A stretch of DNA of 64,000 bases, taken from Gemmata palustris (GTDB lineage: Bacteria > Planctomycetota > Planctomycetia > Gemmatales > Gemmataceae). Of the stretch, positions 26,799-34,737 are shown one piece after another. Where the stretch lies: the NCBI RefSeq assembly GCF_017939745.1, contig NZ_JAGKQQ010000001.1, positions 3,782,001 to 3,846,000 of the forward strand, read 5' to 3'. Positions within the stretch are counted from its first letter, which is position 1, and the number at the start of each line of letters is the position of its first letter. A model generated the notes under the pieces. The model saw only the letters and a program-made list of their open reading frames with translations. It had not been told where the DNA came from and ran no database searches. Position numbers and translations under genes: made by a program.

Positions 26799-27180
26799 GA
26801 CGTGCGCCCCCCTTCAGCTCGGCCGGCGGTTCCTCGAGCAGTTCGGCCGTGATGAACGCGGCCGCGGACTCGAGGCACCAGGCGAGGCCGGCCAAGTCGC
26901 CGAGCACGTTCTTCGCCAGGGAAGCCGGGTAACTGTCATCGGTCGTCGGGCGAACCCCGGACCGGTTCAGTTCATGGATGAGCGAACCCGGGGTGTGCTC
27001 TTCCATGAACCGCTCGATCACCCCGAGCAGTTCCTTCGCGGCCTTCGCGATCACGTTCGCGTCGGTCATGAAATCGGACTTGGCCAGCGCCCGCCAGAGC
27101 TTGAGGGCGTAGGCGAGATCGGGCGCGGGTGCGCGAGGGGGCTTGCCCCGCATCGCGGAGGCGGGTACAGTTGCGGGCAT
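26791..27180 (-). CDS. Hypothetical first early protein
   Basis: A 129-residue helical protein (LAYALKLWRALAKSDFMTDA, NVIAKAAKELLGVIERFMEE). It is the first leftward gene after the divergent repressor region; the ATG at 27180 with AGGAGTG upstream is preferred over a start at 27213. Function unknown. Confidence 0.55.
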   Translation of the reverse strand: MPATVPASAMRGKPPRAPAPDLAYALKLWRALAKSDFMTDANVIAKAAKELLGVIERFMEEHTPGSLIHELNRSGVRPTTDDSYPASLAKNVLGDLAGLAWCLESAAAFITAELLEEPPAELKGGARHG

Positions 27181-27221
27181 GGGTCGTTCACTCCTGTTGC
27201 AGGGTGGGGACACTCAGACCG

Positions 27222-27252
27222 GCCCGCCAGGAGCTTGTACCCCCTGGCGGGC
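27222..27252 (+). terminator. Hairpin with T-run in the divergent control region
   Basis: GCCCGCCAGG (27222-27231) pairs with CCTGGCGGGC (27243-27252) and is followed by TTTCTCTTTTT on the + strand. It has the shape of an intrinsic terminator reading rightward, which would stop transcription entering the repressor region from antisense, or act as an attenuator. Confidence 0.5.
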
Positions 27253-27267
27253 TTTCTCTTTTTCGGC

Positions 27268-27305
27268 TACTTCGGACTTCCGATGTACTAAATAACTCCG
27301 AAGTA
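27268..27305. promoter_or_regulatory. Candidate operator between repressor and early operon
   Basis: TACTTCGGA at 27268-27276 is the exact reverse complement of TCCGAAGTA at 27297-27305. A second, shorter pair (AATAAC / GTTATT) lies at 27291-27327. The region is AT-richer than its surroundings and sits between the divergent XRE gene and the early operon, where a lytic/lysogenic-type switch would be expected. Confidence 0.45.
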
Positions 27306-27418
27306 CGCGGAATTCAAGTAAGTTATTCGGTATGCCGATGAGGATCATTGATCCCACCGCGCGCGTCAGTACCTTTTCAATGGCTTTCACTGTGCGTCTT
27401 CGGGGGGAGGGCATTCCG

Positions 27419-27694
27419 GTGCTTGTGGCCGAACCGAACACCTTTGGCGATCGCCTGAAAGCACTTCGCGAAAAAGCGAAGATGACGAAGTACCGCCTCG
27501 CACAAGTGTCGGGCGTTTCTCAACAAACCATTTCTCAGCTCGAGAAACCGGGTGGCGGAGATCCGTCCTGGGAGACGGTCAAGAAGTTGGCTCATGCCCT
27601 CGGCGTTTCAATCGACGAGTTTGACACCACCGAGGATGATGACAAGCAGCCACAAGCCGAGCCTGCCCCGAAGAAGAAGCCTCCCAAGAAGTAG
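27419..27694 (+). CDS. XRE/CI-like repressor
   Basis: A 91-residue protein with a classic XRE helix-turn-helix (FGDRLKALREKAKMTKYRLA, QVSGVSQQTISQLEKPGGG, ETVKKLAHALGVSIDEF) and a short charged, Lys/Pro-rich tail, with no peptidase or dimerisation domain. The GTG at 27419 is taken because GGGGAGGG lies about 7 bases upstream; ATGs at 27332 and 27380 would extend it. It diverges from the early operon and is the likely element-immunity repressor. Confidence 0.75.
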   Translation: MLVAEPNTFGDRLKALREKAKMTKYRLAQVSGVSQQTISQLEKPGGGDPSWETVKKLAHALGVSIDEFDTTEDDDKQPQAEPAPKKKPPKK

Positions 27695-27729
27695 CCCGGC
27701 GGACGGGTGGCGCCGGGCCGCTCCCAATT

Positions 27730-28944
27730 TCACGCGGTCTTCAACTCCACGTCTTCCTTCTCCCCATACACCCACTTCCGCACGAAGTCGCTGACGGCCT
27801 TTAGGCGCTCGTCGCTGATGCGCTCGCGGTACACGCTGGCCATGTCGTCGCGCGCGTGGCCCATGATGTGGTCCACCGCGACCTGGTCCTTGGCCTCCCC
27901 GCCGATCGTCTCGAACGTGTGCCGCAGTGCATAGAAGTTCCGCTTACCCCCGATGCCGAGCGCGTTGAGTAACTTCCGCATCTCCTTCGACACCGGGCTG
28001 TCGTCGATTTTCTTGTGGAAGCTTCCGCCCCACACGGTGATGAAGAACAACCCGGCATCGGCGGGATCTGTCGGTTCAACTCGCGCGGCGAGCACGTCCT
28101 TCAACGCCGCGACAGTTTCGGGCCAGAGCGGGCACCGTCGCGTGATCCCGGTCTTGGGCCGGTGATAGTTCACCCAACCGCCTACGAGATCCAGCGCGAC
28201 GGTGGGCAGTGTGCCACAGTCCGCGTTGCCGAAACCGCAATTGACGCCGAGCAGGATCATCGCACGCAATGAGACACCGGCCCGCACCGTCCTCTCACCG
28301 CTCTTCCCTTCCACCGTGGCCCCGTTCAGCAGCGCACGGATCTCGGCCGCCTCGAACATCCGGGAGCCTTTCTCGGCCCGCGCGAGGCGAATCGTCTTCC
28401 GGCTCGGCGCCGAAAACCCCGGGCCGAATCGCATGGGCGCGGGGAGCATTTCGTTCTCGTAGCCGAACTTGAAGACGCTCCGGACCTGTTGAACGAAGTT
28501 CCGGATCCGGACCGCGCCCCAGGTCTTAGCCATCGTTTTTCGGAGCTCCGCGAAATCATCCGGGCCGAGGTCCGCGACCAGGCGCCCTTTTCCGAACTGA
28601 GAGACGATGAGTTTTGCGGTCTGCTCGCAGCTCATCCACGTGCGCGAGGCGAGCTCTCCCGCGTCCAGAAGGCTCTTCTTGTGGTTCAGGAATGCGTTGC
28701 ACAGCGCTTTGACCGTGACACCTGTTGACACCTCCCGCAGCCGGCGCCCGGAGTGGAGGGCGTCTTTCTGCTCGAGGTACTTCTTGAGGGCGCCGTCGGG
28801 ATCGGCCCACGGCCCGAAGTAGCACATGTTCCCGCGGATCTTCTTCGCCCAACGCTTTGTAGCGTGCGGAAATAAGGGGAAATCGGGATGGGGCTTGTTC
28901 GGCTTGCTCGCGAACCCGTCCGAAGTAGAATCGCTCTTAGACAC
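27730..28944 (-). CDS. int: Tyrosine recombinase (integrase of element B)
   Basis: A 404-residue protein: N-terminal SAM-like arm-binding part (ALCNAFLNHKKSLLDAGELA), then the catalytic domain. Box I reads NCGFGNADCGTLP, lacking the usual catalytic Arg (Asn occupies the place). Box II reads YALRHTFETIGG, with Tyr in place of the usual first His; MGHARDDM and the nucleophile Tyr in SVYRERISDERL follow. The catalytic Lys position KTGITRR is present. This variant seems typical of planctomycete integrases. GTG start at 28944, about 155 bp from the tRNA. A remnant of a relative is at 12998-13176. Confidence 0.85.
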   Translation of the reverse strand: MSKSDSTSDGFASKPNKPHPDFPLFPHATKRWAKKIRGNMCYFGPWADPDGALKKYLEQKDALHSGRRLREVSTGVTVKALCNAFLNHKKSLLDAGELASRTWMSCEQTAKLIVSQFGKGRLVADLGPDDFAELRKTMAKTWGAVRIRNFVQQVRSVFKFGYENEMLPAPMRFGPGFSAPSRKTIRLARAEKGSRMFEAAEIRALLNGATVEGKSGERTVRAGVSLRAMILLGVNCGFGNADCGTLPTVALDLVGGWVNYHRPKTGITRRCPLWPETVAALKDVLAARVEPTDPADAGLFFITVWGGSFHKKIDDSPVSKEMRKLLNALGIGGKRNFYALRHTFETIGGEAKDQVAVDHIMGHARDDMASVYRERISDERLKAVSDFVRKWVYGEKEDVELKTA

Positions 28945-29089
28945 GGCTGCCGTTCCTCGAAAACGGTTGTTGTGACTCGGCCGGGGGTGTTACTAGCGCC
29001 CTTGGCCACTTGCGAGGATAGCGGGTGTCAGAAGTGGTGTCAAACACGGATCTGGCAGGAACTGGCTTCTGCGAAAATTCTAGGAAAAA

Positions 29090-29137
29090 AGGACATTAGC
29101 CCTCGTAGCTCAGGGGATAGAGCACTGGTTTCCTAAA
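29090..29137 (+). repeat. Right attachment-site repeat overlapping the tRNA
   Basis: Identical to 13327-13374. It covers the leader and the first 39 nt of tRNA-Arg(CCT). Crossover in this block would excise element B as a circle and leave one complete tRNA. Confidence 0.85.
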
Positions 29138-29171
29138 CCGGGGGTCGCGCGTTCGAATCGCGCCGAGGGTA
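29099..29171 (+). tRNA. tRNA-Arg (anticodon CCT)
   Basis: A 73-nt cloverleaf without encoded CCA: acceptor GCCCTCG pairs with CGAGGGT plus A discriminator; D arm AGCTCAGGGGATAGAGC; anticodon stem CTGGT/ACCGG with loop TTCCTAA, anticodon CCT at 29132-29134; T arm containing GTTCGAATC. It reads AGG codons. Its 5' half is element-B-derived (or identical to it), and its 3' half overlaps the 3' end of the element C integrase on the other strand. Confidence 0.9.
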
Positions 29172-30825
29172 CTTCCCCGTTCGCACTCAGAGATTCTCGC
29201 TTGCCACCAATTCCCTGTAAATCCGGGAAGTTAATGCCTTGTTGCGTTCCTACTGGGCGGTGGGTCGAATCTTCATCCGTCCTCAATCGTAACTGCCGGC
29301 TACCGCCCGCTGCTGCTCCCGTTGCTGCTCCCGGCTGCTCCTGAATAGCACCGTTGTCGTCCGTCCCCGTCAGCCGCAGAACCGCCGGTTGGTTCTGCGG
29401 CACGGTCGATTCGGGGAGCTTGTCCACCACACTGCCGAGGTCGTGTAACCGAGTGCGGGCGTATCGACCCGCGGTCAACTTTGGGTCCGAGTGGCGGGCA
29501 AGAGTCATCGCCTGCTTTAAGTCCGCCCCCGCGCGGATGACGTTCGAGATGTACACCGACCGCAGCGCGTGGAAGTCGCGCGTCTCGGTCCCCTCTGGTC
29601 CATCCACTTCGACCGGCACACCGGCAACGGCGAGATCGATCCGCAGCATATCGGCGGCCTTCTCGAACCAATTCCCCGGCCACACGGCCGTCTTACCGGG
29701 TCGGCCAATGAGGTACGCCCGCAACTCAACAACCAACGCAGCGGGCAGCGGTTGCGTCGCGCCCTTGCGGTTCTTCGTGTGCTCGGCGGGGAGAACCACA
29801 ACGGGCGGTGACGCATCAAGGGCGAAGAAAGCGGGGACCAACGCGGCGAGTTCACTGGCGCGGAACCCCGTCCCGACGGCAACACGGTAGAGCATCGCAC
29901 GGTCGGCTCCGGTCAACCCACGAACTTCGGTCGCACTTCCGCTCGCGGCTGCGAGTAGCGAATGGAGTTCGTTTGGGGACAATTCGCCGCGCCGTCGGCG
30001 CGGGTCCAAGTTGACGTTCATTGGCTTCAGTCGGGCAAAAGGGTCGCGGTCGAGGCGGTAATTGGCGACCATCCAACGGGCAAACTGGCGAACTGTTTGG
30101 AGCCAGTGGTTCGAGGTTTGGGAAGAGCGCCCGTGGTCCCTTAAGTCTCGGAGGCACGTCACTGTCTCCAGAGGAAATCTTCGCGCCCGCCCGTTGCCCC
30201 GTGCCGACAACCGGTGCCGGCGCACGAGGGCCGCAACAGCCTGAGCCCCCACGCCACCGAGCAACCGACCTACTTCACTGACGGTAAACCACTCCACCCC
30301 GACTGGGATAGCCGGAAGCACGGGGCGGCTGGCGCGAGAATCGGCGAGAAAGGTTTCCAAGCGATCGGCGGTCACATCACCCGGGAATACCCAATCGCAC
30401 CCCTCAAGCACCGCACGCACGCGGCTGGCCTTCAAAGTGATGTACTCGGCGTCGCGCCCGTTTGCCCGGAGGCTCGCCAGCCACTCACCGAGGTGTTCAG
30501 CAAGTGTGCGTTTACGGTGCGCCTCGAAGGGGTCACGAACCCCGGCCTTTTCGTTCTCGATCTTTCTGAGGAGGTCGGCGAGCATAACGGCGGACGCGTC
30601 CCGGTTGGGGCTGAACCGGACGCGCTTGCGCCGGCCGTTCGCGAACCGCACGTCCGCGGCCCATTTCGCGGCCGGCTTGAGGTACTGGGTGCCGCTCTCC
30701 GACACCGGGTACAGCACGGACTTGCCGCGCTCCTTGAGGCGCACGTGCGGCTTGCCGTCCTTCTCGACAATCTCGGCGTTCGCGGGCAACGGGTACGGGC
30801 GGGTGGGCTTGAACAGCGAGGCCAT
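29110..30825 (-). CDS. int: Tyrosine recombinase (integrase of element C)
   Basis: A 571-residue integrase. It has a signal-like 'PxPxxAEIVEKDGKPHVRLKERGK' planctomycete N-terminus, a helical middle with a helix-turn-helix-like segment (FTVSEVGRLLGGVGAQAVAAL), and a full catalytic set: Arg in GTGFRASELAAL, H-x-x-R in DFHALRSVYIS, ARHSD, and Tyr in TAGRYARTRLHDL. ATG at 30825 with AAAGG upstream. The last 20 or so codons are the antisense of the tRNA-Arg gene, so the integrase coding end and the tRNA 3' half overlap. Confidence 0.85.
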   Translation of the reverse strand: MASLFKPTRPYPLPANAEIVEKDGKPHVRLKERGKSVLYPVSESGTQYLKPAAKWAADVRFANGRRKRVRFSPNRDASAVMLADLLRKIENEKAGVRDPFEAHRKRTLAEHLGEWLASLRANGRDAEYITLKASRVRAVLEGCDWVFPGDVTADRLETFLADSRASRPVLPAIPVGVEWFTVSEVGRLLGGVGAQAVAALVRRHRLSARGNGRARRFPLETVTCLRDLRDHGRSSQTSNHWLQTVRQFARWMVANYRLDRDPFARLKPMNVNLDPRRRRGELSPNELHSLLAAASGSATEVRGLTGADRAMLYRVAVGTGFRASELAALVPAFFALDASPPVVVLPAEHTKNRKGATQPLPAALVVELRAYLIGRPGKTAVWPGNWFEKAADMLRIDLAVAGVPVEVDGPEGTETRDFHALRSVYISNVIRAGADLKQAMTLARHSDPKLTAGRYARTRLHDLGSVVDKLPESTVPQNQPAVLRLTGTDDNGAIQEQPGAATGAAAGGSRQLRLRTDEDSTHRPVGTQQGINFPDLQGIGGKRESLSANGEVPSARFERATPGLGNQCSIP

Positions 30826-30993
30826 GTGGCGAGTACCTTTCTGAGAACGGTCGGCGCGGTGGGTGCGGTTCTCAGGTCGCACCCCACCGACGCCGACCAA
30901 AGGTTGTTGGAGTATACCCGACGCGCACGGTGCGCGCCAGGTGTGTAGCGGTTCGCGGGTCCTTCCGCGAGGGCGGAACGATGAGCCCGCACG

Positions 30994-31073
30994 GGGAACA
31001 CTCGGGCTCGGGGACACAGTTTGTTTCGGACCTTGTGGGGACCGTTACTGTGTCTCTAGCCCGGACTGTTCCC
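30994..31073. repeat. Imperfect inverted repeat upstream of the element C integrase
   Basis: Arms at 30994-31019 and 31048-31073, about 26 bp with a few mismatches, around a 28-nt spacer. It lies between the integrase start and the 3' end of the next gene on the same strand. It may be a terminator or an integrase/excisionase arm-binding region. Confidence 0.5.
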
Positions 31074-31082
31074 GGTACGGTG

Positions 31083-31454
31083 TCACCCGCGCCAGCGCCG
31101 GGAAGAACCTAACGACCCGGACGGGGCGAACAGTTCGGGCGCGTCGATGCGAGCCGCCGGGCTCATCCGGTCCCAGCGGTCATCGCCTGCGACGCACAGG
31201 AGCGTGATCCCGTCCGGAATCGGTTGGCCCGGGTTCAACTCGATCACGCGCCCCGTATCGCCCGCGCACCCGTACCACGTGCGCCCGGCGAGTTGGGCAC
31301 GAACGCCTGTGTGGAGCACGCGTAACAGCGGCTCGAGCGCGTCCGGCGGGTCGCGCCCGAGTGCCAGGTCCGGGCCGTCGAGTGCCGGCGCACACGGCCC
31401 GAGCGATTCGAGCAGGGCGCGAGCCGTACATACGGTCATCGTGGTGGTACTCAT
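31083..31454 (-). CDS. Hypothetical protein
   Basis: A 123-residue protein: helical start (CTARALLESLGPCAPALDGP), middle LEPLLRVLHTGVRAQLAGRT-like region followed by WYGCAGD, and ITLLCVAGDDRWDRM. It starts three bases after the primase stop, so it is co-transcribed with it. No family recognised; the size and place fit a small accessory protein of satellites. Confidence 0.5.
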   Translation of the reverse strand: MSTTTMTVCTARALLESLGPCAPALDGPDLALGRDPPDALEPLLRVLHTGVRAQLAGRTWYGCAGDTGRVIELNPGQPIPDGITLLCVAGDDRWDRMSPAARIDAPELFAPSGSLGSSRRWRG

Positions 31455-31457
31455 GGT

Positions 31458-33944
31458 TCAGCGCGCCTCGTATGGGGTATCGTTGTTCCGATAGCGCCGA
31501 CCCGAGAGTGGGCGGGAAACATCGTCCCCCGCGTCCCCGTCGTCCCGATGGACGCGCGCGGTGCTGTGATCCCGGGCTTGTTCGTGGGGACGGTCCGCGG
31601 GGACGGTGTCGGCGTCAGGGGCGGAGCACCGTCCCCCGGGATCGTCCCCGCCCGAACGCTGTGAATCGCACGTATCTCCACGAGATGGACTGCCGGGGGA
31701 CGCGGGGGACGATGTTTCCCGCCCACTCTCGGGAACCCGGGTGATGTGGACGAACCGGGACCGCTTCCCGCCCGACGCACCCCCGCTCGCGCGCCCGTCC
31801 TCGACGCACAGCCCGTGGACCCGGCGCAGGTTCGGGGCGAGTCGGCGCAACTTGTTCGTGAGCACGTTCGGTTTCTTGGGCCAATCCTTCGGGACCGGTA
31901 CCGGTGCGAACCGGGACAGGTCCACGAACAACTCGGCCGGGGCTCCTTCCCAGCTCGTGCGCCCGTCCATTAGGGCCACGAGTGCGCCCGGGACCGGGGA
32001 CGCATCGAGGGCCTGTTCGTGGGCCCCGGTCTGGTTGTCCGCGTAGGCCCCGAGGAACTGGTCCGGCTCCCCGGCCCCGCGCTCGCACGCCACCGCGAAC
32101 AACGCGAAGTCGGCCATGCGCGGCAACCGGTCCAGCTTTACCCGGGGCAGCTCCCGTAACCCGCCCGAAACCCGGTCCAACAGCGCACCGAGCAGTTTCG
32201 GGTGCGCCGCCTCGAACGCGCCCCAGAACTCGGACTCGGGGCGCCGCTTGTCTTCCGAGATCGGCGGGTGCCGGAGCAGCACGGACCGCTCGAGCAGGTC
32301 CGCCCGGGTGATGAAGTCCTCGATCCCGTTGACCACGAGCGGGCGCTTGGCGTCGAAAATGGTCTCGTCGTCGTTCGTGTACAGCTCGCGGGTCGAGAAC
32401 CCGCCCCCGGTCGCCAACCGGCACAGCGCGTCGCTGAGCCACCCGGGGAGCCCGGACAGGTTGTCGAACGCGAGCACCCAGGCGTTGCGCGCGTGGATCA
32501 TCAGGTCGCGCGCCTCCTTGGGCTCGGACCGGACCGGGGCCGCGCTCGGGTCGATCAGGCGCTTGACCACGCGCCCGGTGGTGGTCTTGGCGCTCCCCTG
32601 TTCCCCGAGGAGCACCAGGGCCGGGAACGGGCCGTCGGGCCGGAAGCACCCGGCGAGCCACGCGAGTACCAGCGCGAACCCGTTCTCGTCCGGGACGTTG
32701 AGGAACGCGCGCAAGTCGTCCAACGAGCCCCCGGGCTCGGGTGCGGGCAGGGGGAGCATTCCGGCCGGCTTGCGGAACCGGACCGGCGGGTCCGGGCACG
32801 CGCGCCACCCGTCCCCGTCGATCTCGATCACCGTGCCGTCCGGGTCCGCGAGGTGTAGGTACGCGCGCCCCGCGTGCCCCGCGATCCGCACATGGGCCGT
32901 GCGCTCGGGTCCGTCGAACAGGGCCGCGGCTTCGATCCCGGCCAGGGCCGCGGACAGGGCCTCGGCGTTGGGCACCTTGCCCGTGCGCACGCGGTACGCG
33001 TGGACCAGCAGGTGCCGGAACCCCTTGGATCGGACCGCGTGGGAGTGCGGCCCGGCGCTCGCGAACGCGCTCCGGGTCGGGTCGTGCCACAACTCGAACT
33101 CCAACCCGATCGCGGTCAGCACGTCGGCCGTGCTCGGGGGCTTGGCGCCCTCGTCCTTCGTGTCGGCGGGCTCGACCGGTGCGCGGGCCGCGTCGATCAG
33201 CACGCGGAGGTCGTCAGGCGCGTGCGCCACCAAATAGTCGTCCAGCCCGACCTTGGCCCCGCTCGGCGCGCCCGGCAGCCGGGCCACCCGCACGATGGCA
33301 CCGACCGCGGTCAGGGCTTCGGCGAGGTGGCGCTCGGCCCGGGCCACGTCCGGGTTGGTCGCGCGGTCCGAGTCGAACGCGATCGTGACCGCGCGACCGC
33401 GCCACGCGACCGCGGCCAGATCGGGAATCAGTTCCCGCGCCCCGGTCTTCTTCCCGTCCGGTCCCACCGTGCGCTTCCGGCACCACCCGTACACACCGGC
33501 GAGGCCCACGCACGGGAATCCGTCCTGGTCCGCCTTGAGCGCCTTCTTCATTCCCTCGGTCACCAGGAGCGGGATCGAAGGGTCGGTGAGCGCGGCGCGC
33601 GTGCTCGGTGGGAAATACGCGCGGAGCGGTTTCCCGAGCGGGGACTCATACTTGATGGCCTTCCCATTCTTCTGGCGCGGGTGGTCCGGTTTGACCATCA
33701 CGTGCCCGACCGGTGTTCCGCTCGGGTCGAAGAACGGGAAGCACAGGCACGGGCCGAGCGCGGCCGCCGGGTGCTTCCACCCGAGGAGTGCGGCGACGGC
33801 CTCCGGGTCCGGTTCCGAGTACACGCCCGCGGCCCGGACCTGCGCGTCGGACAGCCCCGACGCGCGCAGATCGCCGAGGTGTTGAGGGAGCAGCGCCGGG
33901 CTTCCGTGCTCCTCAGAACCCCGATCGTTGGGTACACTATCCAT
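31458..33944 (-). CDS. DUF3854/Toprim-type primase fused to a helicase-like ATPase
   Basis: An 828-residue replication protein. About residues 60-245 form a DUF3854/Toprim-like part, with PLLVTEGMKKALKAD (acidic Glu), GLAGVYGWCRKR and AVTIAFDSDRATNPD. About 405-650 is a VirE/D5-like ATPase: Walker A LLGEQGSAKTTTGR (near 445-455), acidic WVLAFDNLSG, then VVNGIEDFITRADLLERSVL. The C-terminal 100 residues are low-complexity and coincide with a 37-bp inverted repeat, so the frame there may double as replication signal. ATG at 33944 with AGGAA upstream. Confidence 0.8.
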   Translation of the reverse strand: MDSVPNDRGSEEHGSPALLPQHLGDLRASGLSDAQVRAAGVYSEPDPEAVAALLGWKHPAAALGPCLCFPFFDPSGTPVGHVMVKPDHPRQKNGKAIKYESPLGKPLRAYFPPSTRAALTDPSIPLLVTEGMKKALKADQDGFPCVGLAGVYGWCRKRTVGPDGKKTGARELIPDLAAVAWRGRAVTIAFDSDRATNPDVARAERHLAEALTAVGAIVRVARLPGAPSGAKVGLDDYLVAHAPDDLRVLIDAARAPVEPADTKDEGAKPPSTADVLTAIGLEFELWHDPTRSAFASAGPHSHAVRSKGFRHLLVHAYRVRTGKVPNAEALSAALAGIEAAALFDGPERTAHVRIAGHAGRAYLHLADPDGTVIEIDGDGWRACPDPPVRFRKPAGMLPLPAPEPGGSLDDLRAFLNVPDENGFALVLAWLAGCFRPDGPFPALVLLGEQGSAKTTTGRVVKRLIDPSAAPVRSEPKEARDLMIHARNAWVLAFDNLSGLPGWLSDALCRLATGGGFSTRELYTNDDETIFDAKRPLVVNGIEDFITRADLLERSVLLRHPPISEDKRRPESEFWGAFEAAHPKLLGALLDRVSGGLRELPRVKLDRLPRMADFALFAVACERGAGEPDQFLGAYADNQTGAHEQALDASPVPGALVALMDGRTSWEGAPAELFVDLSRFAPVPVPKDWPKKPNVLTNKLRRLAPNLRRVHGLCVEDGRASGGASGGKRSRFVHITRVPESGRETSSPASPGSPSRGDTCDSQRSGGDDPGGRCSAPDADTVPADRPHEQARDHSTARVHRDDGDAGDDVSRPLSGRRYRNNDTPYEAR
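31502..31732. repeat. 37-bp perfect inverted repeat within the primase C-terminal tail
   Basis: Positions 31502-31538 and 31696-31732 are exact reverse complements over 37 bp, with about 157 nt between. The interval is rich in GTCCCC/GGGGAC words in both orientations. Such a large structure close to a replication gene could be the element's origin or a cruciform binding site. Confidence 0.8.
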
Positions 33945-34024
33945 AGTCGGTTCCTATCCAACGGGCCGGGGCGTCTTGGCGGGCACCCGGCCCGTTGTTG
34001 CTTCGTTCGGGTGAAAGGTTCGGG

Positions 34025-34339
34025 TCAGGAGGCCCGGAGGGCGCGCAGGATTGTGGTCCAGACGGGCTCCCATTCGGCGCGCGGCGGGCACCCGTGGTCG
34101 ATCCACAGCGCGAGCGCGCGCCGGGACCACCCGACGGACCCGCCCAGGCGGATCGGGGCCGGGGTCAGCCCGGCCGCACTCAAGCGGTCCCAGGTCGAGG
34201 CCCCGACCCCGCAGAACCGGGCCGCAGCGACGCGCCGGAGCAGCCCGGGGGGGCGGGACTTCCGGCGCGCGGGTATTGCGGGCGGTACGGGGCGCGGGCT
34301 CGTCCGGTCCTCGTGGTTCGGTGTTGATTCGGCGGCCAC
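34025..34339 (-). CDS. AlpA-like helix-turn-helix protein 2
   Basis: A 104-residue protein whose C-terminal 70 residues form a helix-turn-helix: LLRRVAAARFCGVGASTWDR, LSAAGLTPAPIRLGG, GWSRRALALWIDHGCPPR. This is the AlpA/excisionase pattern. The GTG at 34339 has GGAGGGG upstream and lies 3 bases after the stop of the preceding AlpA gene, so the two are tightly coupled. AlpA-like proteins activate or excise satellites and prophages. Confidence 0.7.
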   Translation of the reverse strand: MAAESTPNHEDRTSPRPVPPAIPARRKSRPPGLLRRVAAARFCGVGASTWDRLSAAGLTPAPIRLGGSVGWSRRALALWIDHGCPPRAEWEPVWTTILRALRAS

Positions 34340-34341
34340 GA

Positions 34342-34602
34342 TTATTTCCCCTCCGCGATCCGCATCTCGTTCCAGCGGTCCCGGGTCGGGCACCCGGCCG
34401 CGACCCATGCCACGATTTCGGCCCGGCGCCAGCGCCGGGAGCCGCCCACGTACACCTGGGCCGGGAGCCGCCCGGCCGCCTGGTCGCGCTCGAGCGAGGC
34501 CACCGAGCGGCGCAACAACACCGCCAGTTGGCCAATGTCGATCAACAGCCCCTCCGCGCCGGGCGTCGGCGCTTCAGTTCCCGGGTCGGTCGCGTGCGTC
34601 AT
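34342..34602 (-). CDS. AlpA-like helix-turn-helix protein 1
   Basis: An 86-residue protein: LLIDIGQLAVLLRRSVASLE, RDQAAGRLPAQVYVGGSRRW, RRAEIVAWVAAGCPTR. It is a compact HTH plus wing of the AlpA family. It is the first gene of the leftward block before the IS. Confidence 0.7.
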   Translation of the reverse strand: MTHATDPGTEAPTPGAEGLLIDIGQLAVLLRRSVASLERDQAAGRLPAQVYVGGSRRWRRAEIVAWVAAGCPTRDRWNEMRIAEGK

Positions 34603-34737
34603 GACTTAAAATTCCTCAAATGGAACCCGGTCCCGCGGCGGTACTCGGCACCCGAGCGGTGGCGCGTGCCACCGGGTGGGGCCGCGTGCGGGCCGGTGCG
34701 AATTACCGGTGATCAATCACGCACGGCGCAAAAAAAA

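Larger units (their letters stand above)
13375..29137. mobile_element. Integrated element B (about 15.8 kb), prophage-like or satellite-like
   Basis: Direct 48-bp repeats bound it, both ending in the tRNA-Arg anticodon loop. The integrase starts about 155 bp from the intact tRNA, typical of an integrase next to its attachment site. Contents: integrase, divergent XRE repressor, leftward early genes, HTH protein, replication initiator, DnaC-like loader, small proteins, prohead protease, tape-measure-like protein, sigma factor, two accessory proteins and two response regulators. Terminase, portal, major capsid and tail genes are not recognisable. Recombining the two repeats would restore an intact tRNA. 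Either a reduced prophage or a satellite that borrows structural genes would fit. Confidence 0.75.

Noticed and set aside
32874..34604. Long + strand frame (576 codons)
   Set aside because: Antisense of the primase and AlpA genes; repetitive Arg/Gly/Pro composition.
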